DNA from: Hyphomicrobiaceae bacterium
GTDB taxonomy: Bacteria; Pseudomonadota; Alphaproteobacteria; Rhizobiales; Hyphomicrobiaceae
Assembly (NCBI GenBank): GCA_041397645.1
Contig: JAWKWE010000007.1
Span: 129,066 to 193,065, forward strand
Length of the DNA: 64,000 bases
Direction: 5' to 3'
The translations under genes were made by a program, and so were the position numbers. The stretch's first letter is position 1. The number at the start of each line of letters is the position of its first letter. The notes below the pieces were generated by a model, which was not told where the DNA came from, did not search any database, and saw only the letters and a list, made by a program, of their open reading frames with translations. Of this stretch, positions 17,887-25,499 are shown in pieces.

Positions 17887-19644
17887 TTACTTCTTGAGAG
17901 CGAAGACCCAGATGGATCCACCTTGCGGAACCACGGGCAGCTTGCGACCCTCAGGCATGATCTTCTGCATCAGAGCATGCATGCGCTCTGCATCGACACC
18001 CCAACCCGACTGGACGGCGATGTACTGCGTGCCGTTAACCGAGAAGCTCGAAGGAACGCCGTTCACGCCTGAAGGCAGGGCCATCTCCCAGAGGATCTTG
18101 CCGTTGGTTGCATCCATAGCGTGGAACTTGCGATCCACCGTGCCGCCGGCGAACACGAGGTTGCCACCGGTCGTCAACAACGGCGCCCAGAACGGCGTGT
18201 CGTTGAAGTTCGTCGCCCACGAACGCTTGCCCGTCTTGACGTCGAATGCCTGCAAGCTGCCGATCGGAATCGGCTTCGACGTGTCTACTTTGTCGGAGAA
18301 GCGAAGGCTTGCGAACACGACGTCAACCGGAACGCTGAGCCACAGCTCGCCTGGTTTCAGCTTGTCGAGTTTGCCAGCGCCGCCGTATTCCGAGCACAGG
18401 TTGATGTGCGAAGGAATGTAGAGCATGCCGGTCTTGGGATTGTACGCCTCCGGCGGCCAGTCCTTGCCACCCCACAGGCTCGGGCAGAACTTCACAGTCT
18501 TGTCGAGAAGCGGGATCTTGTCCTGGTTGTAGGACGGACGACCGGTCTTGGGATCGATCTTGTCGAACACCGATTGCTCGACATAGTTCTCGGCATCGAC
18601 GAATCCAATCTCGTCGGCACTGCGTGACAGCCACCACAGGTATCCATTGCGGCCCGCGTGGACGAGACCTTTGACCTTCTTACCATTGCGCTCATAGTCG
18701 ATGAGCAATGGCGAGGAGACCTCGTCCCAGTCCCAAGCATCGTTCCAGTGATACTGGTGATGGCCTTTGATGGCGCCCGTCGTCACGTCGATCGCGAGAA
18801 CGGAAGACGTGTACAGGTTATCGCCAGGACGCGTGTCCGGCATCCAGGGTGCGCCATTGCCCGTTCCGAAGAAGGCGAGCTTGGTTTCAGGATCATAGTT
18901 GCCCTGCATCCAGATTGAGCCGCCACCGGTCTTCCAGTCTTCACCGCGCCAGGTGTTGGAGCCGGGCTCGCCGGGCGCCGGAATAGTGAAAGTCTTCCAA
19001 GCAATCTCGCCGGTATCGGCGTTGAGCGCCGTGATGGCGCCGCGAATACCGAATTCACCGCCAGAGACGCCGGTGATGACTTTGCCATCGGCAATCAGCG
19101 GAGACAGCGTGCTGTATTCGCCAATCTTCCAATCGCCGACGCAGTTGCTCCAGGCTTCTTTGCCGTCGGACGCATTGAGCGCCACAACGCAGGCATCGAG
19201 CGTCGCCAGATAGACCTTATCCTTATAAAGACCGACGCCGCGATTGGTCGGGTGAAGCTGGAACAGCTCCTTGGGAAGTTTGCGGCGATAACGCCACTTC
19301 TCGACGCCTGTCGCCGCGTCGAGAGCAATGATGTTGTTCTCGGGCGTCGAGACGAACATCACACCGTTGTTGACGATAGGGGGCGCCTGATGTCCCTCTT
19401 GCAGACCCGTAGCATACGACCAGACCGGCACAAGATCCTTGACGTTGGAAGAATTGATCTGGTCGAGCGGGCTGTAGCCCCAGCCCTGGTAGTTTCCGCG
19501 CCAGCTCAGCCAGTTCTCAGCTTCAGGATGCTGCAACCGCTCGTCGGTGACTGGAGAGTAATCGCCCGCGGCCGCTACGCCGCAGACGCCCATCGATAGG
19601 GCGGCGAGAACACTCGCTCGCATTCGTCTTCTCGTTAGTGCCAT
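17887..19644 (-). CDS. PQQ-dependent alcohol dehydrogenase, Asp-X-Asp (lanthanide-type) active site
   Basis: 585 residues. Signal peptide (RASVLAALSMGVCGVAAA), then an eight-bladed propeller with repeated W motifs such as TPENNIIALDAATGVEKWRY and LDACVVALNASDGKEAW. The catalytic region reads NDAWDWDEVSSPLL: the presumed catalytic Asp is followed two residues later by a second Asp, the pattern that in XoxF/ExaF-type enzymes coordinates a lanthanide, while Ca enzymes have Ala or Ser there. The adjacent-Cys disulfide of classical enzymes is absent; that place reads LHPTNRGVGLY. No C-terminal cytochrome c domain, so it needs an external electron acceptor. Strong GAAGGAGG site before ATG 19644. 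The substrate alcohol is unknown. Confidence 0.88.
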   Translation of the reverse strand: MALTRRRMRASVLAALSMGVCGVAAAGDYSPVTDERLQHPEAENWLSWRGNYQGWGYSPLDQINSSNVKDLVPVWSYATGLQEGHQAPPIVNNGVMFVSTPENNIIALDAATGVEKWRYRRKLPKELFQLHPTNRGVGLYKDKVYLATLDACVVALNASDGKEAWSNCVGDWKIGEYSTLSPLIADGKVITGVSGGEFGIRGAITALNADTGEIAWKTFTIPAPGEPGSNTWRGEDWKTGGGSIWMQGNYDPETKLAFFGTGNGAPWMPDTRPGDNLYTSSVLAIDVTTGAIKGHHQYHWNDAWDWDEVSSPLLIDYERNGKKVKGLVHAGRNGYLWWLSRSADEIGFVDAENYVEQSVFDKIDPKTGRPSYNQDKIPLLDKTVKFCPSLWGGKDWPPEAYNPKTGMLYIPSHINLCSEYGGAGKLDKLKPGELWLSVPVDVVFASLRFSDKVDTSKPIPIGSLQAFDVKTGKRSWATNFNDTPFWAPLLTTGGNLVFAGGTVDRKFHAMDATNGKILWEMALPSGVNGVPSSFSVNGTQYIAVQSGWGVDAERMHALMQKIMPEGRKLPVVPQGGSIWVFALKK

Positions 19645-19685
19645 TCTTTCCTCCTTCAAAGTGAGCTTGTCGTTTCTTTTGATTG

Positions 19686-20285
19686 TCAGCTTTGGGCGCC
19701 CGGTGCGGCGGAGAACTCTCCCGTCGCCACGATGTAGCCCTCGGCATCGACCCCGATCGGTAACGTCGGAAGCGGTTCGGTCGCCGGTCCAGCGACCACG
19801 TCGCCTTTGTTTGCGGCGTCGAATTCCGACATATGACAGAAGCACCGCCAGTGATTGACGTCTGGCTGCCACGAGGCAACCGCGCAGCCCTTGTGCGTGC
19901 AAATAGCTGAAAACACCTCGACCCCTTTGGTCGCTTCGAGGTTCTTGTGCTCGCCCGACAGGCGAACGAGGTTGACCATGTTCAGGCGCGTTTCGGTGCG
20001 CGGATGGCCCGTTGTGGGATCGACGGGATAAGCACCCATGATCGCCTGTCCGGGTTTGAGCTCGTCCAGCTTGATCGGCGTCGGGTCTCCGCTATCGGGA
20101 ATGATTGCAAATCGATCGCCCTTTTGGAGCGTCGCCGTCGGATCTGTTTCCGCGACAGCACGGCGTGGAACGCTCGCAACCGCCGCCGCAGCGCAACCAC
20201 AAAGCGCCAGCGCCTGCGCCATGCTACGACGCGTCAACATCTTTTCCGGCTGCGTATCGCCTCCGGTCTTTGTCGGCCTAGTCAT
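19686..20285 (-). CDS. Rieske 2Fe-2S protein with Tat-like signal
   Basis: About 199 residues from ATG 20285 (a GTG at 20291 is possible). TRRSMAQALALCGC followed by an Ala-rich stretch is a twin-arginine type leader. The Rieske ligands are visible as CTHKGC (Cys, His) and CFCHMSEFD (Cys, His). First gene of the operon, 41 bases before the PQQ dehydrogenase. It resembles the Rieske subunit of bc1-like or arsenite-oxidase-like chains, but no cytochrome b partner is nearby, so it may act as a periplasmic electron carrier for the quinoprotein or the Mo enzyme (inference). Confidence 0.85.
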   Translation of the reverse strand: MTRPTKTGGDTQPEKMLTRRSMAQALALCGCAAAAVASVPRRAVAETDPTATLQKGDRFAIIPDSGDPTPIKLDELKPGQAIMGAYPVDPTTGHPRTETRLNMVNLVRLSGEHKNLEATKGVEVFSAICTHKGCAVASWQPDVNHWRCFCHMSEFDAANKGDVVAGPATEPLPTLPIGVDAEGYIVATGEFSAAPGAQS

Positions 20286-20783
20286 TTCCACCCACTACTT
20301 TTTCTTTTTTTGTCTTACGGTCTTGCGACCATCACAGTGGGAGAGACATTTTCCGTGCCATGCTGCACAGCAACCGTCAGGCGGGCGCTCTGCGAGCAAA
20401 ATACTCCGAGGGAATGGAGCACCAAACTCGCGTTGAGCTAACGCTCGCGGTGGCTCAGGAACCTCCTATCAAATTGACTAATATCAGCTATTTCTCACCG
20501 CTCCGGTGCACGGCCTTCGGGAACCGATGCATGCGTTGCTTCGTCGGTTTCGGCACGAACAAGCCAATATGTTGTGCAGCGCAATCAAAATTGTGCGGTG
20601 ATGGCGTAACCTCCGAGACAGGTGACATGTTACATGTGACACCTTGCGTTCACGTGACACGCACCTTTTGACAGGCCGAGCGCATTGTGCGTGCCATGAA
20701 GCGCGCGCACAGACATGTAGAAGGGCGTTGTGCCCCGTCGTGGCTGCAACGCCCGGAGCTCACCTCAAATGTTGCTTGAACAG
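20286..20783. promoter_or_regulatory. Upstream region of the Rieske/PQQ-ADH operon with GTGACA box cluster
   Basis: No gene is supported here. It holds GTGACA at 20622-20627, 20636-20641 and 20654-20659, the first two enclosing ACATGT-T-ACATGT, a perfect palindrome (20625-20637). They lie about 340-370 bases upstream of the Rieske start, a usual distance for activator sites of sigma-54 regulators. On the minus strand TGGCACG at about 20353-20359 is a perfect -24 element, but the matching -12 is poor. The region could serve the AcoR-like activator. Confidence 0.4.
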
Positions 20784-21431
20784 TTATGTTTTCGCAGATG
20801 AGGTCAGCAGCACATGCACAGCCTTGGGACCATGTGCAGGTCTGACGACGATGCCCGCAACATCTGCTGTGCGCGACGGCCCCGACACGAGATTGACCGC
20901 CCGCGGCCAGGGATCGTAGGCCGCCTTCGCTTTAGCCAAGCCATCTTCCAGAAACGCCGTGATGTCGGCCTTATCGAGCACGATCACATGGATCTCTGGC
21001 GCATAGTTGAGGCTTGAGGGGGCATCCTTGCTGGAGCAAAGAACGACACTTCCCGTTTCAGCGATCCCCGCCACCGCGCGGGTGACCGTCAATTTCTCAT
21101 CGACGCGCGCTTTCTCGTCTCGCACCTGCACGGTGCGGGGCCACGGCAGATCGCGCAGAGTTGGCGAGACGGAAATATCTGGTGCGAGATTGGCGCGCGC
21201 CAGAATTTCAGCGACAGCAACGGGCACACCTTCTATGCCGCCGACGTCCCGGATGCTTATGAGATTTGTCGCCGCCTTGGCCCGAAAACTCGCTTCGACA
21301 TCGCCCGGCAGCTGCGGGCGGATCGATGCCGGGCGGTCCTTCGACCATACAGAAAGCGGGTCACTGTCCCTTGTGGCGGCTGTTGCGGCCTTGATGCGTG
21401 CCATAATCTCATCGCGTGCCGAGCCACTCAT
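20784..21431 (-). CDS. lutC: LutC/YkgG-type lactate utilisation protein (LUD domain)
   Basis: 215 residues, LUD superfamily. N-terminal basic helix (SGSARDEIMARIKAA) and C-terminal domain with ETGSVVLCSSKDAPSSLNYAPEIHVIVL and the ending GPSRTADVAGIVVRPAHGP, the usual LutC signature. It works with LutA and LutB in a membrane-associated L-lactate oxidising complex. ATG 21431 overlaps the lutB stop as ATGA, so the two are coupled. Confidence 0.9.
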   Translation of the reverse strand: MSGSARDEIMARIKAATAATRDSDPLSVWSKDRPASIRPQLPGDVEASFRAKAATNLISIRDVGGIEGVPVAVAEILARANLAPDISVSPTLRDLPWPRTVQVRDEKARVDEKLTVTRAVAGIAETGSVVLCSSKDAPSSLNYAPEIHVIVLDKADITAFLEDGLAKAKAAYDPWPRAVNLVSGPSRTADVAGIVVRPAHGPKAVHVLLTSSAKT

Positions 21432-22846
21432 CGGGCACCTCCGCGATCTTTCCAGATTTCTTGAAACGTCTTGCCTTGAGGCGCCGGCATGTCGCGCTCA
21501 CCCGTCCAACCGCTGCCAAGCGGGAGTGAGCGAATCCGACCGCGCGTGCCGCCCATCAGACGCATCGAACGCGCCGCTATTCGAGCAGCAATGTTGTAAA
21601 GGCGTGGACGACGGGCAACCCACGACCACAGCCCCAACCCAGCACGCACTGTGGAGGACGTCATACCCGCCTCCCACTGATCGTGGCGCAATCGGCGCAA
21701 CATGTCTGGCAAAGGAATTTTGACCGGACACACCTGCTGACAGCGACCATTGAGCGTGCAGGCGTGGGGCAGCTCACCGCCCTTTTCATGTCCTGCGATC
21801 ATGGGGGTTAGGACGGCACCCATTGGACCCGGATAGACCCAGTTGTAGGCGTGCCCCCCAACGGACATGTAGACCGGACAATGGTTCATGCACGCGCCAC
21901 AGCGAATGCACCGAAGCATTGGTTTGAAGGGCCCGTTGAGCATCTTGCTGCGGCCGTTATCGACCAGAACCACGTGATATTCTTCAGGTCCGTCGATGTC
22001 GCCGGCGAGCCGTTTTCCACTCATCAAGCTCATGTAGGTGGTGAATTCCATGCCGAGCGCGCTGCGCGCCAAGAGCCGCAACATCGTCACCGCATCATTG
22101 ATGGTAGGAACCAACTTCTCGATGCCGACGGTCACAACATGCACGCGCGCCAGCGTGGAAGTGAGGTCTCCATTGCCCTCGTTGGTTACGACGATATTGG
22201 AGCCGGTTTCGGCAATGAGGAAGTTCGCTCCGGTGACGCCTATATCTGCCGCAAAAAACTTTTTACGCAGCACCGTACGGATCTGACCTATCAACTCTGC
22301 TGGATCGCTGGTCTGCTTGAAGCCATATGCCTTGTGCTTTTCGGCAAACAGCGCCGAGATCTGCTCCACCGTTTTATGGACGGTCGGCATGACGATGTGG
22401 CTGGGTGCCTCACCGGCAAGCTGCACGATATATTCGCCCGCGTCGGTCTCGAGCACCTCGAGCCCTTCGGCTTCCAGTACCGCGTTGAGACCGATCTCCT
22501 CCGACACCATGGACTTACCTTTAGTGACGGTTTTGGCGTTGGTTCGTCGGCAAATATCGCGAATTATCTCGCACGCATGTTGGGCATCGCGCGCCCAGTG
22601 CACTTGTCCACCGCGTGACGTTACAGCCTGCTCGTAGCGTTCAAGGTAGAAATCGAGATTGGCGAGGGTGTGATCCTTGATCGCCGCACCCTGCGCCCGC
22701 AATGCCTCGAAATCGGGAAACTCGGCAACGGCTTTGGCGCGGTTCCCGACAAAACCCCGGCGCAAAGCGGCCAGCGAAGACTGCAGGTTATTATCAGCCA
22801 TTGCGCGTACAGCGCGGGTCTCGAAATTCGCCGTCGAATGTTCCAT
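21428..22846 (-). CDS. lutB: LutB-type iron-sulfur lactate utilisation protein
   Basis: About 472 residues. N-terminal LUD domain (VTKGKSMVSEEIGLN; ETGSNIVVTNEGNGDL) followed by two 4Fe-4S motifs, CIRCGACMNHCP and a second CTLNGRCQQVCPVKIP, then a C-terminal LutB domain with SLPLGSGWTGERDMP. ATG 22846 is chosen; the frame extends to a TTG at 22855. Part of a lactate operon with lctP upstream and lutC downstream. The third usual member, lutA (CCG-domain Fe-S protein), is not present between or beside them in this window. Confidence 0.92.
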   Translation of the reverse strand: MEHSTANFETRAVRAMADNNLQSSLAALRRGFVGNRAKAVAEFPDFEALRAQGAAIKDHTLANLDFYLERYEQAVTSRGGQVHWARDAQHACEIIRDICRRTNAKTVTKGKSMVSEEIGLNAVLEAEGLEVLETDAGEYIVQLAGEAPSHIVMPTVHKTVEQISALFAEKHKAYGFKQTSDPAELIGQIRTVLRKKFFAADIGVTGANFLIAETGSNIVVTNEGNGDLTSTLARVHVVTVGIEKLVPTINDAVTMLRLLARSALGMEFTTYMSLMSGKRLAGDIDGPEEYHVVLVDNGRSKMLNGPFKPMLRCIRCGACMNHCPVYMSVGGHAYNWVYPGPMGAVLTPMIAGHEKGGELPHACTLNGRCQQVCPVKIPLPDMLRRLRHDQWEAGMTSSTVRAGLGLWSWVARRPRLYNIAARIAARSMRLMGGTRGRIRSLPLGSGWTGERDMPAPQGKTFQEIWKDRGGAR

Positions 22847-22934
22847 GCCGCTCAAAGGAACTTCTCACACTTTGAAGAAAACCATTGCGGCCCGCATGCA
22901 TGCGCACGTCGGGCCGCGATGTCGTCGAAATAAC

Positions 22935-24656
22935 TTACGGTGTGACCGGCCCAGACACGATCATGAAGGGGAACATGTAGGCCTGTGCCATCACTAGCAG
23001 GCCAACGAGGCAAGCCAGGGCCACCGAGTGGAAGAAGACGAAGCGAAGGATTGAGCCTTCGTTGCCGTACCACTTCGTGGCCGTCGAGGCGACGACGATG
23101 GACTGCGCGTCTATCATTTTGCCCATCACGCCGCCGGAGCTGTTCGCCGCCGCCATCAGAATGGGGCTCAGACCCAGCTGCTGAGCACTGACCTTCTGGA
23201 GGCCGCCGAACAGCACGTTTGATGCCGTATCGGATCCTGTCAGCGCCACACCGAGCCAACCAATCATGGTGCCGAAGAACGGATACAGGAAACCTGTGTT
23301 AGCCAACAGCAATCCCATTGTTGCGTCGGTGCCGGCGTAGCGGGTCACATAGCCGATGGCCAGCATTGCTGCGATCGTGAGCAGAGAATATCGCACCATC
23401 CAAATCGTCTTGCCGTACATTCGGATCATCTGTGGAACAGTATATCCGAGCACGAACGCCGCCACGATTGCCGCGAGGAAAATGCTCGTTCCGGTGGCCG
23501 AAAGGATATTGAACGTATAGACCGCCTTCTCGGGTTCAGGATGTGCCACGACCGGAGGCATCTTCTGGACTTGCTCGTTCAGGCCCGGGATCGGGAATTT
23601 GTTGAAGGCGAGCTTGGTGAGCGAGCAGGCCGATTCAGAAATCGCCGAGCGGGTCTCACCTGCGGAAAGTGCGGTGGGACAACCGTTCAAGACCTCTTTC
23701 ACCTGCGGCACGCCCCATGCGAACACGAACAGGCTGAGGATCACCCATGGCGCCCATACGCGCGCGCCGCCACCCGTAAGCGCGGCAGCCGAGGTGCCCG
23801 GATGGTTCTCCGCGGCATGATGGTCCGGCATATCCGTCATCGGGTTGGCGGGCTTCCAGAACCTGAGGAACAGCGCCAGTGCGCCCATGGAACAGATGGC
23901 TGCCACCACGTTGACAAGCCACGGACCGTGGTAGTTCGAGATCAAATACTGGGGAATAGCGAACGAAACGCCTGCAACAAGGATAGGCGGCCAAACCTCC
24001 ATCATTTTACGGAAACCGACGAAGGCCCAGATCAGCCAGAACGGGACGAGAATGCAGAACGGCGTCAGCTGGCGGCCCACTTGCGCGGTCAATGAAAGAA
24101 GGTCGAGGCCGGTGACGGCGGAAAGCGCGATGACGGGTGTGCCCAGCGCTCCGAAGGCCACCGGAGCAGTGTTGGCAATCAGCGACAAGCCAGATGCGGC
24201 CAAGGGCGAGAACCCTAGGCCAATCAGCATGGCCGCCGTCACCGCGACCGGGGTGCCGAAACCGGCGGCTCCTTCGAAGAACGCGCCGAGAGAAAATGCG
24301 ATGAACAGCAACTGGATACGCCTGTCATCGGAGATGTTGCGGATCGAAACCTGCAAGCGTTCGAAGTCACCCTTCTCGTTTGTAAGGTTATAAAGAAAGA
24401 TGACGTTGAGAATGATCCAGCCGATTGGCATCAGGCCGAAAGCGGCCCCAAGGCCCGCAGCTTTCGCCGCCATGTCCGCTGGCATACCGAAGCCGAGCAC
24501 GGCCACAAGAAGTGCTGAGATCAAACCCAGGATTGCCGCGTAGTGAGCTTTGATCTCGAAGATCGCAATCGATCCCAGAAGCACGAACACGGGCAAGGCA
24601 GCCACAGCCGCCGACAACAGCATGTTCCCAAACGGATCGTAGACCTGTGACCACAT
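22935..24656 (-). CDS. lctP: L-lactate permease (LctP/LldP family)
   Basis: 573 residues, about a dozen or more hydrophobic helices. Family motifs: WIILNVIFLYNLTNEKGDFE, GAFFEGAAGFGTPVAVTAAMLIGLGF, and near the end TGSDTASNVLFGGLQ and ANSSGGVMGKMIDAQSIVVA. Imports lactate (glycolate in some relatives) by proton symport. First gene of the lactate operon; 80 bases separate it from lutB. A TGGTC/GACCA inverted repeat lies 74 bases upstream of the ATG. Confidence 0.93.
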   Translation of the reverse strand: MWSQVYDPFGNMLLSAAVAALPVFVLLGSIAIFEIKAHYAAILGLISALLVAVLGFGMPADMAAKAAGLGAAFGLMPIGWIILNVIFLYNLTNEKGDFERLQVSIRNISDDRRIQLLFIAFSLGAFFEGAAGFGTPVAVTAAMLIGLGFSPLAASGLSLIANTAPVAFGALGTPVIALSAVTGLDLLSLTAQVGRQLTPFCILVPFWLIWAFVGFRKMMEVWPPILVAGVSFAIPQYLISNYHGPWLVNVVAAICSMGALALFLRFWKPANPMTDMPDHHAAENHPGTSAAALTGGGARVWAPWVILSLFVFAWGVPQVKEVLNGCPTALSAGETRSAISESACSLTKLAFNKFPIPGLNEQVQKMPPVVAHPEPEKAVYTFNILSATGTSIFLAAIVAAFVLGYTVPQMIRMYGKTIWMVRYSLLTIAAMLAIGYVTRYAGTDATMGLLLANTGFLYPFFGTMIGWLGVALTGSDTASNVLFGGLQKVSAQQLGLSPILMAAANSSGGVMGKMIDAQSIVVASTATKWYGNEGSILRFVFFHSVALACLVGLLVMAQAYMFPFMIVSGPVTP

Positions 24657-24729
24657 CCTCGGCTTCCCCCTTTTTTATAATTCCCTGGCCATTGTAGTGT
24701 CGTGGACCGACTAGCCATTATGGGCTTCT

Positions 24730-24748
24730 TGGTCAGGTAAATAGACCA
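24730..24748. promoter_or_regulatory. Candidate operator upstream of lactate permease
   Basis: TGGTC (24730-24734), 9-base spacer, GACCA (24744-24748). TGGT/ACCA half-sites are typical of GntR/FadR-type repressors such as LldR, though their spacing is usually shorter. No regulator gene is adjacent, so the assignment is tentative. Confidence 0.35.
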
Positions 24749-24947
24749 TAAGCCTGTCGTGGGCAAATACGTATATTGGGGATAGCGGTAGATGATGTTC
24801 TCCTTCCCTACCCTGAAGACATGCGTGCAGCGCACGAAAGCCGACCTGAGACGTTGGGCGCGTAGCGAAAGAACCGACAGTCCGTTAGTCTAAAGTTTAC
24901 GAGCGACCGCGGCGCGAATTGGTCGCCGCACGAGAAGGATAATGCCC

Positions 24948-25478
24948 ATGAAACTCGCTGCAATAGCATACGATGCCGGACAGGGCGACGACATCGACGC
25001 CGTCCTGTGTGCCATTGCGCATGAGTTGCGCGCCAAGGGTTACAAGCTCGCTGGTGCGGTGCAATGGAATGAGCCGCGCGAGGGCCTACCGCACGACGCG
25101 ATGATCCTGGAGGATCTCTCCACGGGCCGCCGCCTCGACGTATCCGGCGAGCCTGCCGCGGGCGGCGGCGGATGCCGACTCGATTCCTATGCTTTGGAAA
25201 CCGTTGCGGGACTGGTGGCAAACACGATCGATACGAACGTCGACCTCGTCATCCTCAATCGCTTCGGCAAACAGGAGGCAGCACGTGCGGGCTTCCGTCC
25301 GATCATCGAAGCCGCTGTTGCCAATGAATTGCCGGTTCTCACCGGGCTCAACAATGCGCATCGCGCGTTGTGGGAAGACTTCACGAGCGGAGAAGGTATC
25401 TATCTGTCTGCAAGCCCTGAGGACGTCAAAGACTGGGCCGCTCGCACCCTCGCGGAGCGCAAGCCGGCTGACCGCTGA
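24948..25478 (+). CDS. DUF2478 domain protein (P-loop NTPase-like)
   Basis: About 176 residues: KLAAIAYDAGQGDDIDAVL at the start, then LDSYALETVAGLV, and VDLVILNRFGKQEAARAGFRPIIEAAVANELPVLTGLN typical of DUF2478. The family is often found beside molybdenum transport or cofactor genes and resembles NTPases, with a degenerate P-loop (YDAGQGDDID). ATG 24948 has AAGGA eight bases ahead; ATG 24942 has it only three bases ahead. No Mo transport gene is adjacent here, though the Mo enzyme at 14.5-17.3 kb is in the same window. Function unproven. Confidence 0.75.
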   Translation: MKLAAIAYDAGQGDDIDAVLCAIAHELRAKGYKLAGAVQWNEPREGLPHDAMILEDLSTGRRLDVSGEPAAGGGGCRLDSYALETVAGLVANTIDTNVDLVILNRFGKQEAARAGFRPIIEAAVANELPVLTGLNNAHRALWEDFTSGEGIYLSASPEDVKDWAARTLAERKPADR

Positions 25479-25499
25479 GGGCCCAATCCTTACGTGCCA

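Noticed and set aside
20345..20359. Sigma-54 promoter for the Rieske/PQQ operon
   Set aside because: The -24 TGGCACG is perfect but the -12 reads ATGT, not TTGC; kept only as a hint.
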